A DNA stretch of 64,000 nucleotides from Cyrtodaria siliqua. Lineage: Eukaryota > Mollusca > Bivalvia > Adapedonta > Hiatellidae. The notes beneath the pieces were generated by a model. It was not told the origin of the DNA. It did not search any database and worked only from the letters and a program-made list of their open reading frames with translations. Positions 23,476-34,530 of this stretch are shown piece by piece. Each line of letters begins with the position of its first letter. Positions within the stretch are counted from its first letter, which is position 1. The stretch spans positions 124,001 to 188,000 of the forward strand of contig JAWPHD010001344.1 in the NCBI GenBank assembly GCA_037043455.1, given 5' to 3'. A program made the translations under genes and the position numbers.

Positions 23476-24351
23476 CCTATTAATGCCGCATAGTTTGTTA
23501 GAGGATCTAGCTGGTGGGGATTTCCTTATTTACACTGTCCTGTTTTATTGGGATGACAATAGGTTAAGGACTATTGGGTCGCCATCTTTAAAAAAAAAAT
23601 GGATGGTCAAGTGAAACGTTCAACCAAATGCATATTTTAGGCATGCGCAGTGTCAACCATATAGTACCGGACAGTAACTCAACGCTATTGATGTGAACAT
23701 AAAATCAGAAGGACTACTTATATTGCAGAAATTGTGCCCTTTATATCCTAAACGTGTGGTACAATTTTACTCAAAGTTGTTTAGTTCTTTGCGTAAAATA
23801 AATTGATGGTCCATTTATTTTATCCATCTAGAGCAGACGAGACATCATTTCTAAATGAAATAAGTCATGTTATCACATCATCCATTTTCAAGGTACACCA
23901 TTAGAAGAATAACCAATATTGGACCAATACTTAAGTACACATACAAATATCTGTATTCAACAATTGAACATACAGCAAATGTTTATAGCCGAAACAATTA
24001 CATGAAAATATGGAGATAGTGAACACTTTACCATATTAAACAAATAAACATACAAATACATTATGTCAGATTACTGAGAAGCAATTTATTTCAAAATCGC
24101 TGTAATGAAAAATAAAATATGTATATCAATACTTTTCCTTTAAATGGATGTTAACTTCAATGCTTTACTCAGCGATGTAAAACGTGTTGTGATTTGTGTT
24201 ATCTATGGGAAGTACTCGATATCTTTCAATATAATTCAACCTTGCATTATAAAATATGTTTGATTTACGACTTAATGTACCGTGTTAAAACTGTTCCAGA
24301 TGATAAATCACGCTATACAAATACATTATTAAGAATCAATAATATGTCATA

Positions 24352-25003
24352 TATGAAGATAAATAGAAAATATATTAAAACTACTCCAAGGGGCACATAT
24401 CTGAAGATAAATAGAAAATATCAAAACTACTCCAAGATGCACATATCTGAAGATAAATAAAAAATACCGAAACTGTTCCAAGATGCACTTATCTGAAGAT
24501 AAATAGAAAATATCAAAACTGCTCCAAGATGCACATATCTGAAGACAAACAGATAATAGCAACACCGCTCCGAGATGCACATATCTGAAGATAAATAGAA
24601 AATATCAAAAGTATCCCAAAATGCACATATCTGAAGACAAACAGATAATAGCAAAACTGCTCCAAGATGCACATATCTGAAGACAAACAGAAAATAGCAA
24701 AACTGCTCCAAGATGTAAATATCTGAAGATAAATAGAAAATATCAAAACTACTACAAGATGCACCTATCTGAAGACAAACAGATAATAGCAAAACTGCTC
24801 CAAGATGCACATATCTGAAGATAAAGAGAAAATAGCAAAACAGCTCCAAGATGTACATATCTGAAGATAAATAGAAAACAACAAAACTGCTCCAAGATGC
24901 ACATATCTGAAGATAAATAGAAAATAGCAAAACTGCTCCAAGATGCACATATCTGAAGATAAATAGAAAATATCAAAACTACTCCGATGCACATATCTGA
25001 AGA
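24352..25003. repeat. 46-bp minisatellite, about 14 units
   Basis: The unit is GCACATATCTGAAGATAAAT followed by AGAAAATATCAAAACTACTC and CAAGAT. Two versions alternate (AAATAGAAAATAT and AAACAGATAATAGC). Because 46 is not a multiple of three and the unit lacks stops on the minus strand, all three minus frames stay open; this is not a protein. Confidence 0.95.
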
Positions 25004-25307
25004 TTACATGCCAAATTCCAGAATAAGCAGCAACATTATTATCTTAAACTTTTTTGGTAATAAAACATAATGCCAGAAAAAAGTAGAGAATAATCTACAG
25101 TAGAGTGTCTAAAAAAAGATACTTACTACCATATAAGTGATACACCATTTTTCTTAAAATCAAAGTGCATTTTTGACGGTTTCTACAAAACTTCAACTTT
25201 ATTTCAACATATTTAACCGCTCTCTTCATACCGATACATGTAATTCAAACGTGTTGCACTCTTATAATGTGTACACATCAAGGTCATGCTTCTTTCATGA
25301 TTTACCG

Positions 25308-25390
25308 CGGCGGTTAATTAGAGGTAGAGCGTTCTCCCGCCTGAAAGGTTGTGAGTTCAATCCCAGGCTGGGTCACACCAAAGACTAAAT
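25308..25390 (+). mobile_element. tRNA-derived SINE, family 2 (head)
   Basis: A box TTAGAGGTAGAGCGTTCTC, B box GAGTTCAATCCCAGG, then GGGTCACACCAAAGAC and a TTA-rich tail. The spacing is tRNA-like, but no matched acceptor stem is present, so it is a SINE rather than a working tRNA gene. 'GGTCAyACCAAAGAC' after a tRNA head is familiar from SINEs of marine invertebrates. Confidence 0.7.
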
Positions 25391-25899
25391 TATATTATTA
25401 TATGTCATTTTAAATACGTAGTTTTCATTGGCTAAAAGGCAGTCACGTGTAAGTCATTAGTATGAACTATTGACTTTAGAACGTTTCCTATTCGGTTCAA
25501 TCTGGTTTTGCGGTCAATAGTCTGTGTTGCAGGTCAATAGTCTGAAAATGACGTTACGTTTTCCCATGACGTTACGTCATGCATGTAAACAAGTAAGCTA
25601 AAATCTACTTCTGCTTCAGTAAATAGTTAAAAACTATTCATCATCGGGAATGACTATTGACCCTCAGTAGTAAACTATTGACCTCTATTTCGTCTCGGTC
25701 AATAGTTTACTGCTTCGGGTCAATAGTCACTCCCTTGGATGACTAGTTTTAACCATGGACCTCAACAGAAGTAGATAGTTGTATACTACTAACTCCATTG
25801 CTTGACATTTAGCCTATAAATAGTTGTGATAACATTGTTCTGTCATACTAATGTGACTGGGTGGATTATCATGATTTCTGTTTCGGTGTGGCAGCACTA

Positions 25900-26045
25900 T
25901 AAATAAATACTTAAAATGGGATCCATTGGAAGCAAAACACACAAACAAGAGATACAAGTAGCAGACTCGGTTTTATTGAGTCTGTTCATGAGAGGTAATG
26001 TGTAAGGCAACACGTCTCATGCCTCCTAACACCGGCTTAAGCGAT
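25900..26045 (+). repeat. Family E repeat (GCAGACTCGGTTTTATTGAG), copy 1
   Basis: Core AGCAGACTCGGTTTTATTGA, then GTCTGTTCATGAGAGGTAAT, 'acacgtctcatgcc' and 'caccggcttaag'. The reverse strand contains AATAAAACC, like a polyadenylation signal in an LTR or element end. Copies: 27770-27912 (+), 39865-39995 (-), 40128-40292 (-). Confidence 0.7.
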
Positions 26046-26524
26046 ATTCTACTTTAAAGCCACAAAGATTGGTCTTGATTTACATGCAGCTGTACACATA
26101 AACCAGCGACCTTGAGATATGTGTAGGGTAAGCCTGTTTTAACTTTCACATGTTCTCTCACATTTTCCCTTTTTAATGTAAAATCCCATTGGCCTTTAAT
26201 TATTGAATGCATCTACAGAAAGGCAGTAAGACAAACAACTTCATCGTTCTGGTACATTTCTGAAAGTGGATCCTTTTTAGGTACCGCCCATTTTGATTTC
26301 TAGTTGGGGCCTGGGATTTTTCCTGAAAAAATATTCTGGCCCTTGAATTGTTGAAGAAAAATCCTGGCTCTGACTTGAGGGAAAAAAAATAAACATTCCC
26401 GCGAATTATTGAAAAACAAAATTCCGGCTTTCTCTCACATTCTTGGAAAAAAAATAATCTGGCTCTGAGTCCAGTTAGAGCAAAACAACTAATCTGGCTC
26501 CTGTCTACTCCATCAGCCGCTGGA

Positions 26525-26905
26525 AGTAGTATAGCATAGGGGGTGACAAAAACTCTCCCAGAGTTTTTTTTTTATCTCCCGCCATTAAGTTTGCGCTTTT
26601 TTCCCCCGCTCATTTTAACTTTCGCGCGCTTTTTTCACTCATTTAAACCTGTGCGCGCTTTTATTCGTCCACACATTTGATTGGACGTTATTTTTTTTAA
26701 CGCTGATATAGACACATTTTCACTCGCTGGTACTTTACTGTTGTAAACAAAGCAGTGCTTCAAATAGTATAATTTGACACACTAACAGGACAACCCTATT
26801 TGTTAACAAAAGGTTATACAACCCAGATACATCTGAGGTCGTTAATTATACTTTATCGCGTGAACACCTGTAAACCCCCTTTTTTGGAGGGGTATGGTGG
26901 GTGGG
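26525..26905 (+). repeat. Interspersed repeat, inverse partner of 33570-33890
   Basis: Segments 'atctcccgccattaagttt', 'gcgcgcttttattcgtccac', 'actttactgttgtaaacaaa' and 'tataacccagatac' recur as reverse complements at 33570-33890. Downstream lies a short poly-G run (26903-26920). Confidence 0.75.
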
Positions 26906-26924
26906 GGGGGGGGGGGGGTTGGTA

Positions 26925-27769
26925 AAAGCTATTTTGTATGACTTATACAGAATACAATGACACGATACATTCCATTCATGAACATAGTATATCTGATATC
27001 ATGATAAACTAGTTAATACGCTGAGTACTGCGGAATGCGGTTTATATTACCTTTTAAAAGGACATACGACAATCTTGATTTTTGTAAACTTGTGGCGTCC
27101 CGTTAATTTTTCTTCATAAATTGTAATTGTTCAATCATTAATGCTTATTACAAGAACACTATATAGAAATTTGTTTCTCATGCCTTGTATCCCTTTTAGG
27201 ACAAGTTGATGTCTAGTATCTAGATCCAGTACATTTTATAATATGATGAATTTGAATTAAGTAGTTTAAATGGTATCTGATTCAGAGTTTCTTATGAAGC
27301 GACAGCTACTGAACCATGTAAAAAAAGCCGTACCTTAATGTACTATGGAAAAGACATGTACAAACGTTTTTTGATATTTTTAATAGCGATTAAATTGGGT
27401 TTTACGACGTACCGATACACATGGTTTTACGATGTAACAACATAGTATTTTATGGTGCCTACAAGAACGAACATACCGAACTAAAACGTGTATGCTATTG
27501 TTTGATGACTACTCTATGCACTTTTCCACATCATATGTTGTACCTTTAAAATCATGATTTTAACGACTTTGTTTTTTGCGTCATCCAGTCGTTTTGTGTG
27601 TAATAAATGTAGAATATGGCTAACTTATTTAAAGCGTGCTAGATTTTAGTAACTGACAAAGTTATTCCAGTGACGGTTATTTAATTACATCTCATTGAAT
27701 ACAAGCATTTTACTCCACATGTTATCAATTGATACACAATCATGGCAACGTCCCAGTTTGGGTTATGAC
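26925..27769. other. No gene or clear element seen
   Basis: AT-rich intron sequence without recognisable repeats or frames. Confidence 0.4.
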
Positions 27770-27912
27770 TTAATAAATACTGATAAAGGTGATCATTTGT
27801 GAGCAACAAACACAATTAAGAGAATAAAACAGCAGACTCGGTTTTATTGAGTCTGTTCATGAGAAGTAATGAAAGAAGCAACACCTCTCACGCCCTCTAG
27901 CACCGGCTTAAG
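27770..27912 (+). repeat. Family E repeat, copy 2
   Basis: Contains the same AGCAGACTCGGTTTTATTGA core and 'ctagcaccggcttaag' end as 25900-26045, more diverged at its left. Confidence 0.7.
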
Positions 27913-28237
27913 CGGTAAGACATACAAATGAGATCGTTTAAACAGACTCATCACATCAACACATTTAAAACCTGAAGTTAATTATTTACCATTAAGGTGT
28001 ATATGATACATCTTTACTGTACTAGTCGTTTAATGAATGAAACAGTACTAAACTCAAGCAGTGTGATTAATTGTAGGTGTATGTCATTATAATCCGCTAT
28101 TCAAATTTAGTGTAGGTGTTCCGATTTAGTATGTCTTTGCTCGGTGAAGACTGTATACTCAAGAATATTGACATGATATTTGGTTAGTTAACATGTTTAG
28201 CGCTAAAAGATATTTTAATACAGCTTGTATCATGACT

Positions 28238-28490
28238 ATTGTGTGGTCTAGTGGTAAAGCGTTGAACCCATGATCCAAAAGTCGTGTCTTGCTCAGGGAC
28301 ACAACACATGTGGTTATGGCGAGGATCGAACCCACGAATCTTGGATCATGGGTTCGATCCTCGCCATAACCACATGTGTTGTGTCCCTGAGCAAGACACT
28401 TTATCTGCATTACTGGTACTACCCAGAAAGACAATCAAGAAGTACCTTAGCAGCAAATCGCTTCCAACAGGTATAGAATTAGCCAATTGA
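28238..28490 (+). mobile_element. tRNA-derived SINE, family 1, with an internal 49-bp perfect palindrome
   Basis: Head TGTGGTCTAGTGGTAAAGCG (A box), then body and 3' end (CTTCCAACAGGTATAGAATT) as in 20778-20962. Between them 28286-28334 is the exact reverse complement of 28349-28397, with a 14-nt loop. The palindrome includes the B box and the 'CCCTGAGCAAGAC' segment, so these occur twice, head to head. This suggests template switching during reverse transcription or replication. Confidence 0.8.
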
Positions 28491-28494
28491 AAAA

Positions 28495-29555
28495 AAATGT
28501 GTGTTCAAACATGAGTAACTGAGTGAATGTGCATGTTTATGTGTAAATATGAATGATTTATGCATTCTGTAAATAAATGGAGGACATATAGATTGCTACC
28601 TATATATATTGTTTATATAATATTGTTTTGTCGAAAAACTGTCGATTGGAATTATATTATATTATTCATAACGAGAACAGTAAACGTCAAAATGGTTTTA
28701 TTTTCTCTTGATGTCAACGGCGATTGACGGAATGTGGAGATTCTCTAACAGGAATAAAGCCTATAAAGCGATGCTATATTATCAGTTAATGTATAAGCTA
28801 TTAGATGTAGGTTTAATTTAACTGAAGTCCGTAGGCACTAGGGCGAAAAGGGGAGTTTGATGCCCGTATTGGCCACTCGGACGGTAAGGAACTGACTATA
28901 TAATATATAGTACAATATAGTATGGTATATAAGTCTGTCATTGGATTAGCACTCCCACCTACCTTATCAGAGGGCGTGGGTGGCATTTCGGAGTGAGATA
29001 TTTAACTCAAATTCGAATGAGGCGTTACTCCGAGACCCTCCGCACACGCTCTTTAAATATTTCCTCCGCGCAGCCCCTCCTATTGGACGAAGAAATAGGA
29101 GGAAAACTCAATTTGACTGAGAAGTTAGACGAGAGGACAGGCCATTGAATAATGTATGCCCATCGTGTCAAACCTATGCAAAAGTCAAATCTACATTTAT
29201 TAGCCTATTTTATTTCATGTCATATCAGTGATAAACCCAGTGTGATATTGTCTCTTAAAAAAGAAAAACATGAGCCCTAGATATCACAGTCAATGAATTA
29301 AATAACATAGGAGTTTAGTTATTTGAGACTTAAAATATTACCTTGTATTCTCGATCGGTAAATAGGAAACTATTATACTGTTGAATTATGGAAAAACATA
29401 ATGAAATATATGAGTGCGCAATTAAAATGCCATTCCAATTTTTTAAATAAACTAAATTTTACCAGTCATAACAGACTTTGGCACGCTGAATGTGTTTCGG
29501 CGAATAAAACAAAGGCAGGGAGTAAGTTACAACCAGCAACACACATAAAACAGTG
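28495..29555. other. No gene; imperfect palindrome near 28970-29080
   Basis: 28975-29080 shows inverted words ('gcgtgggtggcatttcggagt' against 'actccgagaccctccgcacacgc'), probably a small MITE remnant. Nothing else is recognised. Confidence 0.4.
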
Positions 29556-29562
29556 GACTTAG

Positions 29563-30200
29563 ATGACGAACGCCAAAGCTAAACAAAATATTAATGAGAG
29601 ACGAAACGAGCAATGGTGTATTCCCGACATCGTCATGTGGCTAGACAGATATCGAGAAGAAAACTCACGTCAATGTCTCAAAATAAGCTAACTTTTATCT
29701 TAAACGTAAGATTAAGGAGTATGTAATGAGGCATGAGTAACTATAACAGCAATTGTCATTTGAGAGGAGCAGAGGCATTTTTCACTGAACAAAACAATGT
29801 TGTAAACGGTACATTTATCATAAGTCAGTTTACTCTCAACGAGAACAGTCATCCAACGTTAAGTTGGAGTCATACAACCTGAGTGATTTATTCAAGCAAA
29901 ATCCGGTTAGAGTGAGCAGTAAAAGCGGGAAAAAGAGATATGAACGATCGGATGATAGTAGTAAAAAGAGCAAACTGTTATGGTATAAAACACCGAAGTT
30001 ACGTATCGAATTTGTGCTTCCGGCTGACAAACTACCGCGAAAGCAAAGAGGATAGTAAAACGTCAAAATATTCCCAGTCGATCGTACATAGAAATGCAGA
30101 ACATGAAACAGGAGCAACAGAAAACGAAGAGGGAGCCTGGAGTGAAACGACGTCGAACACGCTCACCAAAAAAATCGGATATAAAAGAGGAGGATAGGAG
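29563..30200 (+). pseudogene. Cluster of short, overlapping decayed ORFs, product unknown
   Basis: Three fragments look coding by composition, but none is recognised. 29563-29691 encodes MTNAKAKQNINERRNEQWCI and on to a stop. 29733-29882 encodes 49 residues starting MSNYNSNCHLRGAEAFF. 29864-30055 then 30040-30195 (different frames) give a Lys/Arg-rich segment (SKSGKKRYERSDDSSKK, KRRRTRSPKKSDIK) that would suit a nuclear, nucleic-acid-binding protein. Frame changes and stops show decay. They sit directly upstream of the C2H2 ORF on the same strand and are treated as one island with it. Confidence 0.35.
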
Positions 30201-30227
30201 CTAAAAGCAAACAGCCGGTTAATATCC

Positions 30228-30235
30228 TATAAAAA
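30228..30235 (+). promoter_or_regulatory. TATA box candidate before the C2H2 ORF
   Basis: TATAAAAA lies 45 nt before the ATG at 30280, leaving room for a start site about 30 nt downstream (near 30258). Such a compact arrangement suits an intronless viral or transposon gene. No other promoter element is seen. Confidence 0.35.
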
Positions 30236-30279
30236 CCCACTACGTTCTTTACCTCCTCATTCACATTTCAGACATCAGA

Positions 30280-30549
30280 ATGAACAGTTGTGCATTTTGT
30301 GGGAAGGCTTTTAAACGTCGGGATAATATGTTACGACATAAGCGAACGATGCATAGGGGTGGAAACACTCCAGAGGACAATGACTCTAATTTCATGGACA
30401 GACTAACATGGTTTAACCTTATGAAGAAGGACACCATCTTTAAGCAATACAAAATACGGCGATTGAACTCCGTGACCTCGAAGACTTTGATCAACAGGAA
30501 GCATGGCAAGCCGCGATTTCGAAGCGGATTTTTTTTTGGATCGGGATAA
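30280..30549 (+). pseudogene. Single C2H2 zinc-finger protein, frameshifted
   Basis: The ORF starts MNSCAFCGKAFKRRDNMLRH; Cys4, Cys7, His20 and His25 fit a classical C2H2 finger (C-x2-C-x12-H-x4-H), normally a DNA- or RNA-binding module. The following acidic segment (GGNTPEDNDSNFMDRLTW) is coding-like. Near 30455 the better-looking frame switches: frame +2 reads AIELRDLEDFDQQEAWQAAI up to about 30598, whereas the nominal ORF turns basic and low-complexity. I therefore infer one frameshift in a formerly longer protein. Family unknown; short proteins with one N-terminal finger of this kind occur in transposons and DNA viruses as well as in host genes. Confidence 0.55.
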
Positions 30550-30795
30550 TTTGTTATAATGACTGTATGTGGTGAGGGAACCTCGAGCAGCGTGTTATTG
30601 TTATGTGTTTGATGGTAATTGTAATTTCAACTGTATTAGTAACCCGGAGTAATACATGTACATATTATTGTTTCTGTCAATATGTAAGAGCCTATGCCAA
30701 AATTGATTTAACTAATATATAGCAGTGTTTATAAATGACCTTCAAAAAATACCGTTTGTTGTTTACTCGTACAAAATCTAATATAACGAAATAAA

Positions 30796-31047
30796 ATGAT
30801 ATCTACATCGCATTGCATATTGTTAAAAAACGATTGGTGCAATGACGGATCATCGAAAAGTAGTTCGCCAAGCCTCATGAAAGTATATATACAACATATC
30901 AGGAAATATGGCACTCGCAGAACTCAGTTAACCAACGTAACGCATACAAAACAAAACACAATTAAAAGGAAAAATATAAGCAAAATATGCGACACCACAA
31001 ACATATTATTTGACAAGATAGGGCTGCCACCTTGGAACAGTCCATGA
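30796..31047 (+). CDS. Hypothetical ORF, 83 codons
   Basis: MISTSHCILLKNDWCNDGSS at the start, Lys/Thr/Asn-rich later, ending LFDKIGLPPWNSP. No motif recognised. Included only because it lies on the same strand as, and between, the two zinc-finger remnants; it may well be chance. Confidence 0.2.
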   Translation: MISTSHCILLKNDWCNDGSSKSSSPSLMKVYIQHIRKYGTRRTQLTNVTHTKQNTIKRKNISKICDTTNILFDKIGLPPWNSP

Positions 31048-31064
31048 CAAAAATGATGCGGAGG

Positions 31065-31170
31065 AGTTTTGACTAGGTTCTATGGTGCACTTTACCTCAA
31101 TCTTATCCAATTGTCATCCCAATAAAAACGTGACTTTCTAAATAAAGAAATCCCCGCCAGGTTATATCCT
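31065..31170 (+). repeat. Family F repeat (GTCATCCCAATAAAAACGTG), one of five
   Basis: 'ttgtcatcccaataaaaacg', 'taaataaagaaatccccgcc' and 'ggttatatcctct'. Related copies: 2285-2365 (-), 23500-23575 (-), 40455-40600 (+), 50050-50200 (+). Confidence 0.65.
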
Positions 31171-32100
31171 CTTGCAATATAAGCATTACGGAAATAGGAT
31201 GGACGTTTACATTTACGTCATTTTGATTGGCCCCATTTAACAGCCTCCTTTAAAATAGCGTCCAGTTGCCATAGTGGTTAGTGGCATATTTTCATCGTAC
31301 AACTAGTTCAAACAAGATCAGGTCGGCTGATGATATTCTTAAGATAGTTAAACGCGTTCAAGCTTGTTCGCAAGATGAGTAGAGAAGAGGGACCGATGAG
31401 TGGCAGGAGTGTGACAATCCGTTTTTATTTTGTTACGAAGTGGAAGAAAATGTTTAAAATTACCTACATATATTTTCGATGCCATTTGTAATCATACACA
31501 GAAGGGAACGTGGTATAAGATGGAAGCTCTAACTTCGGATAGTGTGACAATGAATAAGTGGTTATGTTACTTTTGTTGGAGAAGTGGAAAAAAAGTTTTG
31601 GAAGGGTGAAAGTAAGGATTGGATGTTATTATTTGCTTTCAATAAAGACGTGCTGTACTTGCTCAGTTATTTTTAAACGTGATATTAAGCAGATAAAGCA
31701 TGCGACTGTGCATGCGTATAACTAAAGACAAGCAGTTACCCAGAAAGATAATACCACTCCGTGAAATGAGCTGCCATCATCCACTAGGTATTTAAAATAT
31801 GCTGACACAGTTATGTATACTGTATATAGAGAATTTGCCTTTAGTTATTGACTTTATTTTTTTTTTAAATTTTGTGCTGTTGATTTTATGAATATTAAGT
31901 TCTGCTCAACCCGGGGCTAGAGGGCGTTTCCAAAGGTCCATTATCATACTCTTTTTTAAAGCGTTTCCTTTTGGAGTGCCTAATATTGTGAAGAATGCGG
32001 GAATGATCAATGCGACTTGCTGAACGTTTCAAACTACGAAGAGTGTTTCGTTTATCGAACGCGTGTGGACTTGTTAACATTACTTTAAACTAGTATTTTA
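31171..32100. other. No gene recognised
   Basis: A minus-strand frame at 31895-32080 (61 codons, basic: RSLKRSASRIDHSRIL) is the only open stretch of note and has no recognisable motif. The rest is AT-rich. Confidence 0.35.
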
Positions 32101-32143
32101 AAACTGCCGGAATTCAATCAGAACTGGTATATTGCCATATTGA

Positions 32144-32641
32144 ATTGAAATCGAGAACATTGCATTACCGCATATATGGTTAGAAATTGATGGACATATT
32201 GTAGATAACTCATATGTAGAGGATATACCAGAACCTGTTTTTATTAAACTAAAGAAATCAACTAGATATAAAAAATCAGTTGACCCAAACTGCGAAATAG
32301 AGAACGTTTACCTGGGAGACGAAGTAACAACAAAAAGGGGACTCGACTTTCACGAGGTTTTAATGGGCAATTAAAAATATGGATAAGACTATTTTGCTAT
32401 CGCAAAAAAAATCCAGATGAAACGCTATTATCGAGGCATGTCGAATTTCCTGAAGTACAATTTTGATTTGGTGTCACTGCCAATACCTGTAAACAACATG
32501 TGTTGGACTTGTGAAAAGACAGGAGGACCGCTCAAATATTGCTTGAAGTGTAAAGTAGCTAAATACTGTAATAAGGATTGCCAACGCAAGGATTGGTTAC
32601 TTATCCATAAAAGCATATGCATTGCTCCCTTTTCATTGTAA
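32144..32641 (+). pseudogene. MYND zinc-finger protein with conserved upstream domain, two in-frame stops
   Basis: One frame runs from 32144 to 32641, broken only by TAA at 32372 and 32384. The first part contains PHIWLEIDGHIVDNSYVEDI, then KKSTRYKKSVDPNCEIENVY and RGLDFHEVLMGN. After the two stops comes DYFAIAKKIQMKRYY, and the MYND finger CWTCEKTGGPLKYC-LKC-KVAKYC-NKDC-QRKDWLLIH-KSIC (about 32501-32629), with all seven Cys and one His of the C-x2-C...C-x2-C-x4-C-x3-C-x7-H-x3-C pattern. MYND fingers bind proline-rich peptides. The frame and motif survive while stops have appeared, so this is a decaying gene. The 'H-x-W-L-E-x-D-G' part is coding-like but unnamed. Confidence 0.65.
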
Positions 32642-32767
32642 CTTTAACGGAATAGGCTTTGAGGAGGTGAATTGAGTAGGCGGAAAAGGGTGTTCTCCTC
32701 AATACGAGGACTGAGCTAAAGAGGGTTATCCAAAGTCAAGCACCAAAGCAGTGAGATAGCTTCAGAC

Positions 32768-33256
32768 ATGGAAAAGTGGCTTCTAAAGAATGAGCACTAT
32801 TTTACCGAACTTCAGTCTCTGTTCGCCAGTCAAGAACTTAGGACGTGTTGAAAATATGGATTTATTCTAAAAGCCTACAAACTCGGTGAGAAGGAAATAA
32901 AAAACGCACATGTCTCGCGAAAATAGAGCACCGATATGTATATCAGAATGGTCCTCCCAGCCGTAGCCATAGCCAAGAGTATGCTAGAACGTCAGAATAA
33001 ACCTAATGTCACTTTAATCGACCTGGAATTACAGCGAATGAAAGAAGCTCGGGAAAATCGTAAGAGGAAACGGCTTTATAAAAAGCCCACTGTGAATCAA
33101 GGTTTTGAAGTTCCGTCGAGTGAAGATTGGAACAATGATAACGAGGAAGCATTTTCTCTAAAATTACAATCTGGTTGGAGTCATCAAAAATGGGAACAGG
33201 GCTGCGTAGCCTGCCTGGCACCATCTAACAGATGTAGTTGTGCGACAACGGTATAG
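32768..33256 (+). pseudogene. Decayed ORF downstream of the MYND gene, product unknown
   Basis: MEKWLLKNEHYFTELQSLFA begins at 32768. The same frame runs to 33256 with TGA at 32849 and TAG at 32924. The second half is coiled-coil-like and basic (LELQRMKEARENRKRKRLYK), followed by an acidic stretch (SSEDWNNDNEEAFSLKL), then QKWEQGCVACLAPSNRCSC with four Cys. It is in the same frame as the MYND remnant, though the ~125-nt link has more stops. It could be the end of the same protein or a second gene. Confidence 0.4.
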
Positions 33257-33569
33257 CTAAAATAGAAACTATTACATCAATGACGTTTACATCGGATATT
33301 AACCGACTATAGGATCAACAGACTGGTTGTGCTCAAAGGATTATTTCATAAACACAGCTGTGTATTGATAATAAGTGTTTCTTTCAAAATACGTAATTTT
33401 ACTTACGTTCAATGTTACTTACGTTCAATGTACTTATCAAACACGTTTTTATTCCTTATTTTTTCAATAAAAAAATCATGTTGACGAGTTCTATTAAATT
33501 ATGTTTTTTCTTTTACATCACCTCACCACCCCCTCGCCCCCTCTCCAAAACACACCCACCCCACCACTC

Positions 33570-33890
33570 CAAAAAAGTGGTTTTAAAGGTGTTCACGCGA
33601 TAAATTATAATTAAACTACCTCAGTTGTATCTGGGTTGTATAACCTTTTGTTAACAAGTAGGGTTGTCCTGTTAGTATGTCAAACTATACTATTTGAAGT
33701 ACTACTTTGTTTACAACAGTAAAGAACCAACGAGTAAAAATGTGTCTATATCAGCTAGCGTTAATAAAAAAGAACGATAATCAAATGTGTGGACGAATAA
33801 AAGCGCGCACAGGTTTAATGAGCGGGGAAAAAAAGTGCGAAAACTTAATGGCGGGAGATAAAAAAACCCTCCCTATTCTATACTACTACT
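33570..33890 (-). repeat. Interspersed repeat, inverse partner of 26525-26905
   Basis: Reverse complement of the segments listed for 26525-26905, including 'ggtgttcacgcgataaa', 'tctgggttgtataacctttt' and 'aataaaagcgcgcac'. The pair lies 6.7 kb apart in opposite orientation and brackets the zinc-finger ORF island. Confidence 0.75.
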
Positions 33891-33989
33891 GGATTCAACA
33901 TGGAGATGTTTAACCACAATCTGGCTACATCCACAACTTCTGCTCAGAAGTTTATCGAAATCTCCAGTTGAAATGAGTTTAGATGGCAG

Positions 33990-34220
33990 TGATAGTATTC
34001 ATGGTTGTAATAAATGTGATGTTCATTAGTCATGGTAGTTATAAAGGTGATAAATGTGGTATACACTGGCAATGGTGGTATTAAATGTGTTGTATAAAGT
34101 GTTATAAAGTGGTCATGGTACTAATTTGGTATGCATTGGTCATGTTAGTAATGAATGTGAAATGCATGTAGAGTCATGGTTATAATTAATGTGGTATATA
34201 TAAGTCATGGTAATAACGCC

Positions 34221-34258
<38 letters not shown>

Positions 34259-34530
34259 ATTCGTTTTACGAACCCTCCTACCATGAAACGAAATTAGGTA
34301 TTTTATTTTTCCGTAGGGAATTTGATAGTTTATTGTTTTTTTACCTCCTCCCAGATTTTCATTCTCTTCCTTTCAAATAAAATAATTAAACTATGCTTTA
34401 CCAATTTGTTTCCCCCTTCATCCTACATAAATTCTCTGTCTTGATGGTTCGTAAAACAAATAATAAAAATTAATGGCCTAAATGCGTTATAAATGTGCTA
34501 TACATTGGTCATGGTAGTATGTAAATATTG
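33990..34530. repeat. Irregular ~30-bp tandem repeat, interrupted by a MITE
   Basis: Words such as 'taataaatgtg', 'ggtatacattggtcatggtagt' recur from 33990 to 34210 and again at 34480-34520. The gap holds a TA microsatellite (34217-34256) and a small element at 34259-34461. Confidence 0.7.
34259..34461. mobile_element. 203-bp MITE with 16-bp inverted ends
   Basis: Ends ATTCGTTTTACGAACC (34259-34274) and GGTTCGTAAAACAAAT (34446-34461) are inverse with one mismatch. Non-coding interior. Target duplication not clear because of the adjoining TA run. Confidence 0.65.

Noticed and set aside
24347..24994. Long minus-strand frames (up to 173 codons) in the 46-bp array
   Set aside because: All three frames are open because the unit lacks minus-strand stops; the protein is just the repeat.
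32144..33256. Alternative genetic code (stops read as Gln)
   Set aside because: All three stop types occur, the surrounding gene uses the standard code, and nonsense decay explains it more simply.
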